DNA from: Aphidius gifuensis
Taxonomy: Eukaryota > Arthropoda > Insecta > Hymenoptera > Braconidae
Direction: 5' to 3'
NCBI RefSeq assembly: GCF_014905175.1
Contig: NC_057788.1
Coordinates: 11,043,446 to 11,107,445 of the forward strand
DNA length: 64,000 nucleotides
The translations under genes and the position numbers were made by a program. Positions 1-11,833 of the stretch are shown here, piece by piece (within the stretch, counting starts at the first letter, position 1; each line of letters starts with the position of its first letter). The notes below the pieces were generated by a model. The model had not been told where the DNA came from. It searched no databases and was given only the letters and a program-made list of their open reading frames with translations.

Positions 1-244
1 CGAATCTCATGCCGGAGTAATTTCTCCGCCATCAATTCCATGCCGGAGTAATTTTTCCGCCATCAACGTCATGCCGGAATAATTTCTCCGCCATCAATTT
101 CATGCCGGAGTAATTTTTCCGCCATCAACCTCATGCCGGAGTAATTTCTCCGGAAATGGGCCAAAAACGGAGAAATGCCGGAGTAATGCCGGAGTAATGC
201 CGGAATAATGCCGGAGTAATGCCGGAGTAATATTTCCACCAGGG
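1..244. repeat. Word-repeat element, right end (CCGGAGTAAT family)
   Basis: The phrase ATGCCGGAGTAATTTCTCCG recurs about every 40 bases and collapses to back-to-back ATGCCGGAGTA copies near the end. It terminates in TATTTCCACCAGGG at 231-244, the reverse complement of the CCCTGGTGGAAATA terminus seen on several other repeats in this window. The left end lies outside the window. No coding potential was seen. Confidence 0.75.
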
Positions 245-261
245 TGATAAAAAAAAAAAAA

Positions 262-1067
262 ACACATCAAGTCTGGCTTTACTCTGGCTTTGCTCTGGCT
301 TTTGTCTGGTTTTACTGTGGCTTTACTCTGGCTCTCTTCTGGCTTTTGTATTGTCAGAGATTAATGTGTTTTTTTTTTTTTTTTCACACGAAAAATTAAT
401 TATATTAATAAAAAAGTCTCTAAAAGCCATTATAATTTATTAATTTAATATTGTTTATTAATAGTTAGTGCTATTGTTATAAATAAATGTCTTTTTCACA
501 AGTCTGGATTTCCTCTGGCTTTGCTCTGGCTTTTGTCTGGTTTTACTCTGGCTTTCCTCTGGCTTTTGTATTGCCAGAGATTGATGTGTTTTTTTTTTTT
601 TTTAAGCGAAAAATTAATTTTAACAATAAAAAAGTCTCTAAAAGTCATTAAAATTTATTAATTTAATATTGTTTATTAATAGTTAGTGCTATTGTTATAA
701 ATAAATGTCTTTTTTACAAGTCTGGCTTTTCTCTGGAAAAGGTCTGGATTTACTATTGCTTCACGCTAGGGATTTTTGTGTTTAGCCGATTCAAGTCAAC
801 CTCAAAACGTCAAAATCTGTCAATTTTTACATTACTTGTTATACTTATATTTATCTCTTTACATCAATATTATTGCTAAAAATAAGTTCAATAATAATTT
901 AATTTAAATAATATATCCATATAAAGCCCAAATTTACGTTTGATATTAATAACAATTGTTAATATTCTGTTTTTATTATCTCTGGCTTTGCTCTGGTTTT
1001 GCTCTGGCTTTGGCGACAAAAGCGATATCGTTTTCTTCTGGCTTAGCTTTCACCATTTCCGCCAGGG
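262..1067. repeat. Word-repeat element (CTCTGGCTTT family) with internal ~221 bp duplication
   Basis: CTCTGGCTTT and close variants recur at about 270-350, 500-580, 715-760 and 980-1050. A block of about 221 bp (roughly 383-510 versus 603-730) is tandemly duplicated at high identity. The unit ends at 1067 in ATTTCCGCCAGGG, matching the CCAGGG terminus of the other word-repeat elements. No left CCCTGG end was found, so the left boundary is uncertain. Confidence 0.6.
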
Positions 1068-1079
1068 TTAAATGAAATT

Positions 1080-1180
1080 AATGTACAATACACGTCTTCG
1101 TGCGACGATACTCACAAGAATTATTGCAATAGAGTATACTATTTCCCATTTGGAAACAAACTACTCATTATTTCACTACC
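1080..1180 (-). pseudogene. Gustatory-receptor exon 1 relic
   Basis: About 100 bases match exon 1 of the receptor genes further right, best GrC near 10,525-10,650. Shared text includes CTCACAAGAATTATTGCAAT followed by ACTATTTCCCATT. A deletion of roughly 45 bases joins this to the downstream GGAAACAAAC segment. Only a short part of exon 1 remains, so this is a dead fragment. It starts just after the CCAGGG end of the preceding repeat. Confidence 0.75.
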
Positions 1181-1787
1181 ATCATGGCACCAGCACTCGG
1201 ACTGTAGAGAAATAATTGAAACTATTTAAACTATAAAAAATATATTTAGAAAAAAAAAAAAATTCATCATCATTTCTTTAAAATTCTTTAAAAAAATACC
1301 TTTCATTAAAAAAAAAAAAAAATTTTTTTTTGATTTCTCCAGTATCTGGACATCTAAAATATATGAGAACCAGTTGTTGCACACGTTGGGTACCACTTTC
1401 TAGACAGGGAAAAAAATATCAACATCAAACAAATTTAGGTTATGTTTGGTAATGTTGTCAGTTTTACCAGTTGTTAATAGTGTACAGATACTGGTCCCAG
1501 ATAAAATTAAAAGACCCCAGTAGTCGGACTTTATTATTTATATTTATAAAATTTTTATCTAAAATTTTTTTTTATCTAATCGAAAAATTTAAATATTTTT
1601 ACAGAAATTAATATTGAAGGGAATGATAACCTTTTAAGATCTAACCCTGCCTGATATTTTTTCCAAACAACTTTTTAATTAGTAAAAAAAAATATAAAGA
1701 CCTAAAATTTGTATATTTAATGAATGTTCCTGAAAAATTACAAGTGATTTTACCACCTTCTCGTCTAAAGTATATTTAGTAATGCCG
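1181..1787. other. Non-coding AT-rich gap
   Basis: Poly-A and poly-T runs dominate. A weak fold-back lies at about 1340-1500, with CCAGTATCTG on the left and CAGATACTGG on the right. No gene is supported. Confidence 0.5.
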
Positions 1788-1935
1788 CGATACGATACGA
1801 TACGATATGAGGCCCCATATCGTATGGTATCGTATTTTTTCAGGGCCATATCGTCTCGTATCGTACCGTCAAGTGGTCCTATCGTCTCCATATCGTATCG
1901 CAAATTTATCATATCGTATTGTATCGTCATATCGA
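1788..1935. repeat. CGATAC word repeat
   Basis: Dense copies of CGATACGATA and its reverse complement TATCGTATCG fill about 150 bases, giving several overlapping palindromes. Short ORFs here are artefacts of the repeat. It resembles the subterminal parts of the word-repeat elements elsewhere in the window, but no CCCNGG end was found. Confidence 0.7.
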
Positions 1936-2248
1936 CGATATTGTGAAAAAAAAATTCAGTTTCTGTTGAATTTTTTCAAAATTTTATATATTTTTTTTTA
2001 CAGAAATGCCTGTATATGTATTTTATTTTTATTCCTTCTATCATGTATACTTCGGCATCTGGATTTTTTAAAATGTTTTCAATGATGAACAATATATTTT
2101 CGAGGAAATACAAAGTTTTCAAAGAGATAGAATTGAAAAACTTCGATCAAATCTTAGGGCCAAGACATGCAAATTGGTTGCATGAAAGCTCGTAAAAATA
2201 TTTCAAACAATGCTGTCTTATCTTTTTTTCATATATTTTTGTATACTG

Positions 2249-2826
2249 CACACGGAGAGAAATCCGCAGCAAATAATGCTGTAGAGTATCAAACAAATTT
2301 TACTGTAGTCTACTGGAAATTGAGAAGTTGCGTGGGGAGGCCACCAGGATCGACTAGAATTTCCTACTACACTACAGTAATTTTAATCAAAACAAAACAA
2401 AAAAACGTCACAAAAAATTAAATAAAACCTTATTATTTAAACATCAGAATAAAAATGTAATGTGTTTATTAATTTTAAAAAAATAAACCATTTTATAATT
2501 TTCATGTGTTTCACCGTATTTTTATTTAAATTCATGAATAAAATAAAAACAATAAACTTTTTTAGAAGAGGTTAGGAACACACTTGATTTCCAATAAATA
2601 TTCGTGTCATCTGGCGGGAAAACCTGCTGTACACTACAGTAATTTCTGGCATAAAGTATACCATTAACTCGAGACTTCCAAAAATTCCGGTAGACTACAG
2701 TAAAAAATTTAGATGAAATATAATAATAATCATTATAATAAGTGGGAATTAGTCGCTTTAATGACGTCATCTATGATTTTTACGATACCACTACAGTAAT
2801 ATTTGCTGCGGATTTCTCTCCGTGTG
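2249..2826. mobile_element. MITE 1, ~578 bp
   Basis: The terminal inverted repeats read CACACGGAGAGAAATCCGCA at 2249 and TGCGGATTTCTCTCCGTGTG ending at 2826, about 27 bp in all. Inner inverted matches include TACTGTAGTCTAC on both sides. There is no transposase ORF. A target-site duplication is not obvious. Confidence 0.8.
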
Positions 2827-2846
2827 TGGTTGTAAATTCCCTGCTG

Positions 2847-3361
2847 TTAAGGAGGTTATGCACAAATTCATTGCGGGTGTTGCGGGGCGCTTCTGACGTC
2901 ACAGACAAAACTGAAATCTGGCTACACTGTGAAAAAATAAAGTGAAAAGCACCTGCGCCCCGTATACAATATATGGGATTGCGGGTATGTGTGTGTGTTT
3001 AAACATGCCATACGTTGCCACATCTAATTTTTGTAAAGTTTATAATTAATTTCTCATTAATTGACCAATCAACATATGAAAATTTTTCGCGCAATTAATA
3101 AAACTCGGTTTCTAGTATATGTGTGATTTTTTTCAAGACTTTTTCATCATTTTTTCTATCCGAAAAAAATGGTTGAAATCTCCATAAGAGCCAATGTTAA
3201 ATATTATTTTCAATAATTAATTACAAAAAATTTAACCGATCAACATAAGAAAATAATTATACCTTTGTATTCAGAATGAAAAGATCTACTTGTGTACAAA
3301 ATTTCAGAACATTCTCATTATATTTAAAAAAAAAAGAGTAATTTCTGCATAACCTCCTTAA
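2847..3361. mobile_element. MITE 2, ~515 bp
   Basis: The inverted ends are TTAAGGAGGTTATGCACAAA at 2847 and its near-complement ending ATAACCTCCTTAA at 3361, with one mismatch. The interior is AT-rich apart from a GC-richer patch near 2870-2985. No ORF is convincing. It lies about 20 bp right of MITE 1. Confidence 0.75.
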
Positions 3362-3544
3362 TACACGGTTTTTTTTTTTTTCTTCCTTGAAAAATTATTT
3401 TGTCAACAAATAAAACTCTAAAATGTTGCAGATACAGATGATTTTTATTTTTTTTCTAACCGTTTTTCAGAGGTCATTTTCTTAAAATACTCTTCTGTTA
3501 ATGTCTTATTTTTTTTTTCTTTAACTTTTCAACATGAGTTATTG

Positions 3545-3672
3545 GGTGTCCGAGTACAGCTGAAATTCCTTCAATTTCATTTAACATGGTTCAACTGCAG
3601 TGTTTTTGTGACTATCGTTTGTATCAACTAGTTGTAATTTAAGTTTAGAAAAAACTAAAATATATTTTATGA
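3545..3672 (-). pseudogene. Gustatory-receptor 5' end relic
   Basis: On the minus strand this holds the start codon (AACATGGTTCAACTGCAGTG on the plus strand) and the conserved 5' UTR text of the intact receptors. The first codons read MLNEIEGIS, against MLNDIKGIL in the intact genes, and homology then stops. It sits just beyond the 3' end of GrA, so another receptor copy once followed GrA in the array. Confidence 0.7.
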
Positions 3673-3747
3673 TCATTTTGATCGCTGAAAGCCGTTGTGA
3701 ATATGTCTCTTTTTCAATAATTATGGATGGGTATTAAATATAATCAC

Positions 3748-6019
3748 TCAGCTAAGTAACACGACCAGTAATGTCGTTGTTGCCCCGACCAACTAGAAAT
3801 GAATGTTATTATTATTTTTTATATAGAATTGAGAATTCATACAATTGTTGAAAACTCACCGATAATAATAATGGAAAATCAACATTAAAAAGTCCACTCA
3901 AGGCGGTAAAGTATAGTTTTCGATTATAGAAGTACATGATAGTTCTTGAATCACTCTAAAATAAAAATTAAAAAATTAAAACAATATTATTTCCAAAACA
4001 GTGGAATCAAGTTTTTCCGATGTCCAACAACCAAATATCCTATAACTTTCATTGTTTGAGAATAAATTGTCAAAAAATACTTTTTAATATAACGCACCAA
4101 AGCATGCACGGAGGGCGTTCTTAGTCAAATCACAGAGTCATCTGCCTGACCCACTGCGATTTTGATAAGATGGGCTATTTTTGGTTGATTCCGGGCTGTA
4201 ATAGTCAGAAGAAAAACTTTTTTTTTTTTCAAAATGAATATTTTATAAGTTTTTTATTTCAAAAAAAAATAAAATAAAACTAGATTTTCCCTGTGGTAAA
4301 ATAAGGGTCTACATGCAATAACCCGCTACGCGTCAAAAAAAATTTTTTTTTTAAACAATAATAATGTTAAAAAGAAAATAGTCTGATAAGAGATAATTTT
4401 TATTTTTTGTTGTTAATAATATTAACAATCATAATTTATAATGATTCATAAATAGAAATTATATTTTATTAGACTTTTTTTTTTTAATCATTATTATTGA
4501 TTAAAAAAAAAATTTTTTTAACGTGGAGCGGGTTATTGCATGTAGACTCTCAATTTTCAGTTTCTGCTTTTTTGAAAATTTTTTTTCTGAAAATAAAAAT
4601 TTCAAAAATCAAATAAAAGTATGCATTTTTTCGGACCCAGATTTCTGTCATGCTTAAACAGTGTGCATTGTGTACTTTATTCTGTGAAAAAAATTTAGAA
4701 AAAAAAAAAAGTCCTTTTTGAGAAATCCCAAACTTAGTAATATTTAAGATGATGGAGTCTAGAAAAATTGATGAAAAAATTTCAAAAAATTAAAGGCCTA
4801 ATTTCAGCTCAAATCAACCAAAAATAGTCCATCTCATCAAAATCGCAGTGGGTCAGGCAGATGACCCCGTGACTTGACTAAGAACGCTTCATATAGATAT
4901 AAAATGATTTACCTGAGCAATTTTCGAATGAAAATCTATTAACGAAAAGGTTGAAAAAATATCTTGTGAGATTTTGTTTGCCTAGAAAAGAAAGTATCAT
5001 ATAACATTTCATGTGTTATAATCATAAAATTTTTCACGTGCTGGAGGTTTACTCACTTTTCGACTTGTTAAATGACAAGAAAGTGCTATGATGAAAAGAT
5101 CAGAGCAATTAATCAAGATTGAGATCACATAAAATCCAAATTTCAAAGACTGGTTGTATTTAATTCTTTCCAAAACGAAAAAGATTTGGTATACCATAGT
5201 TGATAAACAAAATGTGATCCATATAAAAAATTGGACTGAGTAAATATTATTGATTATTTTTGCTGCTTTCATCAAGTTGTAATGCATCCATACTGCATTT
5301 TTAATTGTAATGCTATTATATCGACTTTCTATCGAACAAATGAAACGTTGATTATTTCCTGTTAAAAAAATGTATTTTTTTTTTTTTCTCAACACAAAAT
5401 TAAAGATCTACAAAATATTTATCTCACCATCACGCATTGTGTAGTTGTATAAATTATCGAAACGTCGGTACATTAACCACATTATACTACCAAACTTGTA
5501 CGTCTGAATATGAATGTTCATGAATACGAAACAAATTAAAACCGCTCTGATGAATCCTTCTATAATGTTTACCGTTTCCATATATATCAAATAAACAGAA
5601 AAACCCCAAACAAGTATGAATATAGTTAAGAAACAACGAATAAAGTAAACTGTTGGAAGATGAGTCTTTTTATTTTGAAAATTTGAAGCATTGTCATAAA
5701 CCCAAAGGTAATTTAGTGCTGACACAAGTTGATTTGTTCTTAATATTGAATTAATACTACCGTATATCGGAACTATAAAACTTGTGGTATGTAATGTTAA
5801 TAAAAAAATTATTCTAACTGTATATAATTTTTCATAATTGTTAATAATAGTAATGTAAAACATATGTCCTCGTATAATACAACCCGAAAAAATAATTGAA
5901 ATAGTGTACAATATTTCCCATTTTGTTATACATAACGATAGACCATTATCAATTATTTTGTAAGGAAACAAACCACATATTTTTGCACTATATAAAATTC
6001 CTTTAATATCGTACAACAT
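3748..6019 (-). CDS. Gustatory-receptor-like protein GrA (7-TM chemoreceptor), 367 aa
   Basis: Five exons: complement of 3748-3792, 3860-3955, 4913-4981, 5057-5358 and 5428-6019. Together they make 1,104 bp with consistent phases (1,0,0,0) and GT/AG borders. The protein is rich in hydrophobic helices and ends FTALSGLFNVDFPLLLS then LVGATTTLLVVLLS. That fits the Gr family C-terminus, although the usual TYxxxxxQF signature has degenerated. Three phase-0 introns near the C-terminus are typical of the insect Gr/Or superfamily. Such proteins act as ligand-gated channels in sensory neurons; no ligand can be inferred. Intron 3 is about 960 bp because a MITE sits in it. GrD is the closest paralogue, with identical exon lengths. 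An Or-family label is possible but less likely. Confidence 0.85.
4115..4887. mobile_element. MITE 3 inside GrA intron 3, ~773 bp
   Basis: Long inverted arms of about 75 bp at each end share GTCATCTGCCTGACCCACTG on the left and its complement on the right, running out to GCGTTCTTAGTCAA and TTGACTAAGAACGC. The matching intron of paralogue GrD (near 12,200) lacks the insert, which gives an independent empty-site comparison. It carries a second, nested palindromic element. Confidence 0.85.
4304..4550. mobile_element. Nested MITE 4, ~247 bp
   Basis: Inverted ends TCTACATGCAATAACCCGCT (left) and AGCGGGTTATTGCATGTAGA (right) enclose an AT-rich interior that is itself roughly palindromic. It lies wholly inside MITE 3, so it is the younger insertion or an internal fold-back of MITE 3. 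Confidence 0.75.
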
Positions 6020-7197
6020 GGTTTCATTGTAGTGTTTTCGTGACTATCGTTTTTATCAACCTGTTTATTCAAATTTACCACAAAACTAAAATGTATTTTA
6101 TTCCGATAAATAATTCTTCCAATCGTTTATTATTCAACGATTTTTTTTTTATACAATAATATATTTATGAATAACTATATTGAATTGTGAATTTGTATAT
6201 ATTTATTTATTATTGTATTAAATATAGATGTTTTTTTTTCAAAGCCAACGTCATTCAGTTTAATGTTAATCCAATAGTTCATTAAAATTATACAAATACT
6301 GATATTATATTGATGAACCGATATTACATATTGAATGATATATTCTATATTGATTTGCTTTTTTTAATACCTACACTTACCTATCTTTTCAAAAAATATA
6401 AAAAATTACGTGATTAGAATATTTTAGTTTTTTGTTCCAGAATTCGTGAGTATTTCAACAACAGATTTAAGATGTCATACCTTGATTTCAGTCTATGAAT
6501 TATTTATAATATATTTGGTAGTATATGTACTAGAAATCAAAGCTAATCACTAATATACAAATAACGACTAACTTCTAACTTTGGTCCGTTTTCAAACCAG
6601 TAGAGACTAACCTCATCTCTTTTTAGTAATTAAATAAGTTGTAAATCATATTATCTAAACAGTTTTTTTTATTATAACAAATTTGTTACAAAATAAATGA
6701 AAAATTAGATATTCATTGATTGTCGTATGTTTATAGATATTAGAATTTTTTTTTTATTGCAAGTCATTCGATATATTACGTCAACAGTATATGAAAATCA
6801 TACCAGTGACGACATTATACATCAATTGTCTACTAATTAAATATACAAATCTACTAATATTTAAATATTTATACATCAGCTTTTATATTTCTATATACGT
6901 ATTCATAACAAGAATAAATATTTTAAAAAATTCTTTTGTTGTCTGATCTCATCATATCTTCAAATTTTTTCGAAAACCATTATTTATTTCATATTTTTTT
7001 TATTAATTTTGTTTTCATGTATGTTCTTGTTTTGTGTTGAGTTTTTAAATATTTTTAAATAGTTTTGACTACATTGTTGTTATACAATCGATATTTTCTT
7101 TTCTTTCAATTTTTCTAAACATGAAATGCACTTTTGTCACCCCTAAATTATTTGGGATCGCTTGTACAACAAGAAAACAGACGTTATTAATAATATA
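6020..7197. other. Intergenic spacer GrA-GrB
   Basis: Its left part is the conserved 5' flank of GrA. A second copy of the upstream block (AAGTCATTCGATAT at 6761) has no gene attached. The stretch near 6930-7165 resembles the spacer upstream of GrD at 13,680-13,880, so the duplication that made GrA and GrD included their flanks. No coding sequence was found. Confidence 0.6.
6250..6264 (-). promoter_or_regulatory. Conserved upstream block of GrA
   Basis: GTCATTCAGTTTAAT on the plus strand (ATTAAACTGAATGAC in gene sense) lies 231 bp upstream of the GrA start codon. Near-identical copies occur at similar distances before GrB, GrC, GrD and GrF, in flanks that have otherwise diverged. Confidence 0.5.
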
Positions 7198-8619
7198 TTA
7201 GGTGAGTAATATGACCAGGACTGTCGTGGCTGCTCCGATCAACTAAAAATGTATTGTATATTATTGTTTTTGTGTACAGAATCAAAGATTCATATCATTA
7301 TTATGAGACTCACCGATAATAACAGTGGAAGATCAACATTAAAAAGTCCACTTAACAAAGTAAAGTGTAATTCCTGATTATGAAAATACATGGTTGATCT
7401 GAGAAAACTCTAAAACGAACTGTAAGTTATTATGATGTCCAACAACCAAATGACCTAACAATTATATTGTTAAAAAAAATAACTTATAACACAACGAAAC
7501 ATCTGTATATACAATATGGTTTACCTGAGCAAATTTCAATCGAAAATTTATCAACGAAAAGGTTGAAAAAATATCTTGTGAGATTTTGTTTGCCTACAAA
7601 AAAAAGTATCATATGATTTTTCAGGTTTGATTGTCATAAAAATTCTCAACGTGCTGACTCACTTTTCGACTTGTTAAATGACAAGAAAATGCTATGATAA
7701 AAAGATCAAAGCAATTGATCAAGAATGCGACTCCATTGAATTCAAACTTCAATGACTGGTTGTATTTAATTTTTTCCATGAAAAAAAAAAGGTGGTATAC
7801 CACATTCATTGTATAAAATGTGATCCACACAAATAACTCAACTGAGTAAATACTAGTAATAATTTTTGCTGCTTTTGTCAGGTTGTAATGCATCCATAAT
7901 ACTTTTTTAATAGTTATCTTATATTCTTTTTGTATCAAACGGATGAAAAGTTGATGATTTCCTATGAAGTAACATGCATTTTATTTTACCTTGAAAAAAA
8001 AATAAAAGATCAACAAAATATTTCATTTACCTTCACACATTGTGTAGTTGTATAAATGATCAAAACGTCTGTACAATAACCACATTATACTGACAAACTT
8101 ATAAGTTTGCATGTGAATATTTATGAATAATGAACAAATTATTAGTACTTCGATGAGTTCAATAATTTTTTTTGTATTCGAATATAATAAATAAACAGAA
8201 AAACTCCAAACAAGTATAATTATAGTTAAAAAAAAACGAATAAAATAGACCGTCATAAGATGAGTCTTGTTATTTTTAAAATTTGAAGAGTTGTCATATG
8301 CACGAAAATAATTAAGTACTGATGCAAGTTGATTAATTCTTATTATTGAATTTATACCAGCGTATATCGGCATTATTAAACGTATAAAATGCAATGTTAA
8401 TGAAAAAATAACTCTAGCTGTTAATAATTTCTCATAGTTTCCAATAAAAGTAATGTACCATATATGTCCTCGTGCAATGATACTCACAAGAATTATTGCA
8501 ATAGAGTATACTATTTCCCATTTTGTTATAATTAATGAATTACCATTATCAATTATTTTGCAAGGAAACAAACCACTTATTTTTGTACTATATAAAATTC
8601 CTTTAATATCGTTCAACAT
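7198..8619 (-). CDS. Gustatory-receptor-like protein GrB, 365 aa
   Basis: Five exons: complement of 7198-7242, 7314-7409, 7525-7593, 7663-7961 and 8031-8619. They total 1,098 bp with GT/AG borders and the same phases as GrA. The start MLNDIKGILYSTKISGLF and the end GLFNVDLPLLLS then LIGAATTVLVILLT match the family. All introns are short (about 70-115 bp), showing what GrA intron 3 looked like before its insertion. GrC is the closest paralogue, with the same exon lengths and two shared sequence features in exon 2. No lesion was seen. Confidence 0.87.
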
Positions 8620-9289
8620 GGTTCAACTGCAGTGATTTTGAGACTATTGTTTTGTGACAAGTTTGCCAACTTGTTCAGTTAAATTTATCAAAAAACTAAA
8701 ATATATTTTACTTCAATAAATCGTTCCATCGATGTTAATTCATTATATTATACAGATTTGCTTTTTATGAAATAATATATTCATTATCAGCCAATTAAAT
8801 GTGAATTCGCATATTTAGTTATTGTTATATTAAATGTAAATGTTTTTGCTTTAAATCCAAAGTCATTCAGTTTGATTCATGCTGACGGTTTATTAAAATT
8901 ATACGAACTTGGACATTACATTGGTAAATCAATGGTTATTTAATTTTTAAAGCTTTTTTTATACAATGATTATTGTATAGTATTTATTCATATATTTATT
9001 ACTAACCATTAAAATGTGAGTTTGTATATATTTATAGTTAATATTGTATCAAAAATAATTTTTTTTTTTTCAAATTCAAAGTCATTCAGTTTAATATTAA
9101 GCTAATGGCTCATCAAAATTATACAAATACTGACATTATATTGATGAATTACATAATATACATATTAAATGAGTTAATTTATTGATTTGCTGTTTTTAGA
9201 CATTTATCTATTTCAACAAAAAAAATATAAAAAATACTTATGTTGTACGTTATCCGTAATTTTTTTACGAGGATATTAGTAATAATATA
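8620..9289. other. Intergenic spacer GrB-GrC
   Basis: The GrB 5' flank is followed at 9081 by an orphan second copy of the conserved upstream block (GTCATTCAGTTTAAT). No reading frame of note is present. Confidence 0.6.
8862..8876 (-). promoter_or_regulatory. Conserved upstream block of GrB
   Basis: GTCATTCAGTTTGAT lies 243 bp upstream of the GrB start codon and differs at one base from the GrA copy. Confidence 0.5.
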
Positions 9290-10689
9290 TTAGGTAAGTA
9301 ATATAACCAGTACTGTCGTTGCTGCTCCAATTAACTGAAAATATATTGTTGTATTATTGTTTTTTGTACAGAATTGAAGATTCATGTCATTATTAATAGA
9401 CTCACCGATAATAATAATGGAAGATCAACATTGAAAAGTCCACTTAACAAAGTAAAGTGTAATTTCTGATTATGAAAATACATGGTTGATCTTAGACCAC
9501 GCTAAAACGAACTGTAATTTATTATGATGTCCAACCAAATAGCCTAACTATTATTAGTCCAACAATAAATACATCTGTATATACAATATGGTTTACCTGA
9601 GCAAATTTCGATCGAAAATTTATTAACGAAAAGGTTGAAAAAGTGTCTTGTGAGATTCTATTTGCCTACAAAAAAAAAGCATCATTTTATTTGAATGTGT
9701 TGAAGGCATAAAAATTTTCACGTGCTGACTCACTTTTCGACTTGTTAAATGACAAGAAAATGCTATGATAAAAAGATCAAAGCAATTGATTAAGAATGCG
9801 ACCTCATTAAATCCGAACTTCAATGACTTGTTGTATTTAATTTTATTCATAAAAAAAAAGAAGTGATATACCACATTCATTGTATAAAATGTGATCCATA
9901 CAAACAACTCAACTGAGTAAATACTAGTAATAATTTTTGCTGCTTTTGTCAGGTTATAATGCATCCATATTACTTTTTTAATAGTTATATTATATTCTTT
10001 TTGTATCGAACGGATAAAACGTTGATGATTTCCTATAAAATAACATGTATTTTATTTTATCTTAAAAACAAATCGAAGATTAACAAAATATTTCTTTCAC
10101 CTTCACCCATTGTGTAGTTGTATAAATAATCAAACCGTCTGTACAATAACCACATTATACCAACAAACTTATAAGTTTGCATGTGAGCATTTATGAATAT
10201 TGTGCAAACAGATACCACTGTGATGACTTCAATAATTTTTTTTATGTCAAAAGATAATAAATAAACAGAAAAACCCCAAACGAGTATAATTATAGTCAAA
10301 AAATAACGAATAAAATAGACCGTCATAAGATGAGACTTGTTATTGTTAAAATTAGAAGAGTTATCATATGCACGAAAATAATTGAGTACTGATGAAAGTT
10401 GATCGATTCTTATTATTGAATTTATACCAGCGTATATCGGCATTATCAAACGTATAAGACGCAATGTTAATGAAAAAATAATTTTAACAGTAAATAATTG
10501 TTCATAATTTACAATAAAAGAATTGTACAATACACATCCTCGTGTGACGATACTCACAAGAATTATTGCAATGGAGTATACTATTTCCCATTTTGTTATA
10601 ATTAATGAATTACCATTATCAATTATTTTGCAAGGAAACAAACCACTCATTTTTGCACTATATAAAATTCCTTTAATGTCGTTTAACAT
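9290..10689 (-). CDS. Gustatory-receptor-like protein GrC, 365 aa
   Basis: Five exons: complement of 9290-9334, 9406-9501, 9597-9665, 9734-10032 and 10101-10689. They total 1,098 bp in an open frame. The C-terminus reads GLFNVDLPLLLS then LIGAATTVLVILLT, identical to GrB, so this is a recent duplicate of GrB. The 5' UTR carries a short extra duplication (ACTGCAGTGG twice around an A-run near 10,697-10,740). Exon 3 encodes ANRISQDTFSTFSLINF. No lesion was seen. Confidence 0.87.
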
Positions 10690-10949
10690 GTTTCAACTGC
10701 AGTGGTTATAATAAAAAAAAAAAAAACTGCAGTGGATTTGTGACTATCGTTTTTTGACAACTTGTTCAATCAAATTTATCAAAAAACTAAAATATATTAT
10801 ACTTCAATAAATTGTTCCATCGATGTTAATTCATTATATAAAGATTTACTTTTTATGAAATAATATATTTATTATCAACCAATCGAATGTGAATACGCAT
10901 ATTAAGTTATTGTTATATTAAATGTCAATGTTTTTGCTTCAAATCTAAA

Positions 10950-10964
10950 GTCATTCAGTTTGAT
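10950..10964 (-). promoter_or_regulatory. Conserved upstream block of GrC
   Basis: GTCATTCAGTTTGAT lies 261 bp upstream of the GrC start. The extra distance matches the small insertion in the GrC 5' UTR. Confidence 0.5.
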
Positions 10965-11248
10965 TTACGCTGACAGCTCAGTAAAATTATAAGAACTCGG
11001 ACATTACATTAATGTGAAAAAAAAACAATTTTAAATCAATGTACATATCGAACGATAATACATTAATTTGATATTTTTATATATTTCCTGATTTCGAAAA
11101 TAAAATATTTAAACAAGCACTCATGTTGTTTTACGTTATCATAGATAAATAATTTTACTATCGGTAAATTTTTTTTTTCCGTTTATGATACGTACTTGTA
11201 AAATTTGAGAATTTATTTTAGAATCGATTTTTTAGTATTATGCCAATA

Positions 11249-11540
11249 CCCAGGTAGAAATCCAACCTCGTTTTGACGTCGAGTGATATATGCTAATTTC
11301 CGAGCTTAACGCTCTTATGAATGTCAAAGTCGAGTTAATATTATGGTGAAAAACAATATTAATTAAATTAAACATGTTAATAATAATAATATCCATAATA
11401 ATAAGAAATTGAGGTATTTTTCATATATTACGGAGGTGGGATAGACGCGAAGCGTCCCACCATAGTATTGTTTTTATTTTTCAAATCAATTCAACCTCGT
11501 TTCAACGTCGAAAAGTAACGAGGTTGACTCGAGGTCGAAT
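11249..11540. repeat. Word-repeat element (AACCTCG / GTCGAG family)
   Basis: It begins CCCAGGTAGAAATCC, a one-base variant of the CCCTGGTAGAAAT terminus, and contains repeated AACCTCG, ACGTCGA and GTCGAGTT words on both strands. No clear right terminus was found, so it is probably truncated. It carries a strong hairpin at 11,436-11,462. Confidence 0.6.
11436..11462. other. Strong hairpin
   Basis: GGTGG pairs with CCACC, and GACGC pairs with GCGTC around a GAA loop, with a small bulge between the two stems. It is the most GC-rich structure in the surrounding few kilobases and lies inside the word-repeat element. Confidence 0.6.
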
Positions 11541-11833
11541 GGGGTTAGAAAATAAAAAACATGAAAAATAACTAAATTTATTATTATTATTATTATTCTA
11601 CATTTGTCTACGGCTTTTCCTTAGTATTTTATTTATCCAACAAATATTATAAAATACATGCAATTTAACAATCACTTGATCTTTGTAGAGGAATTTATTT
11701 TATATAATATTTCAAAAGAAATACTGGTATTCACTGCTAATCCTTAGTATGTTACGTTATCTATATATTTAATTTTCATTTTGCCTACTGAAAGCCGTTT
11801 ATTAATTTTGAAAGTGTTTCAAAATGAAATTAC

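Larger units (their letters stand above)
10690..11833. other. Intergenic spacer GrC-GrD
   Basis: It contains the GrC upstream block, a word-repeat insertion (11,249-11,540) and AT-rich filler. No gene was seen. Confidence 0.6.

Noticed and set aside
1..244. CRISPR-like array (regular repeats at the left edge)
   Set aside because: The spacers are not unique, the repeat length is irregular, and the same words form transposon ends elsewhere; the sequence is insect nuclear DNA.
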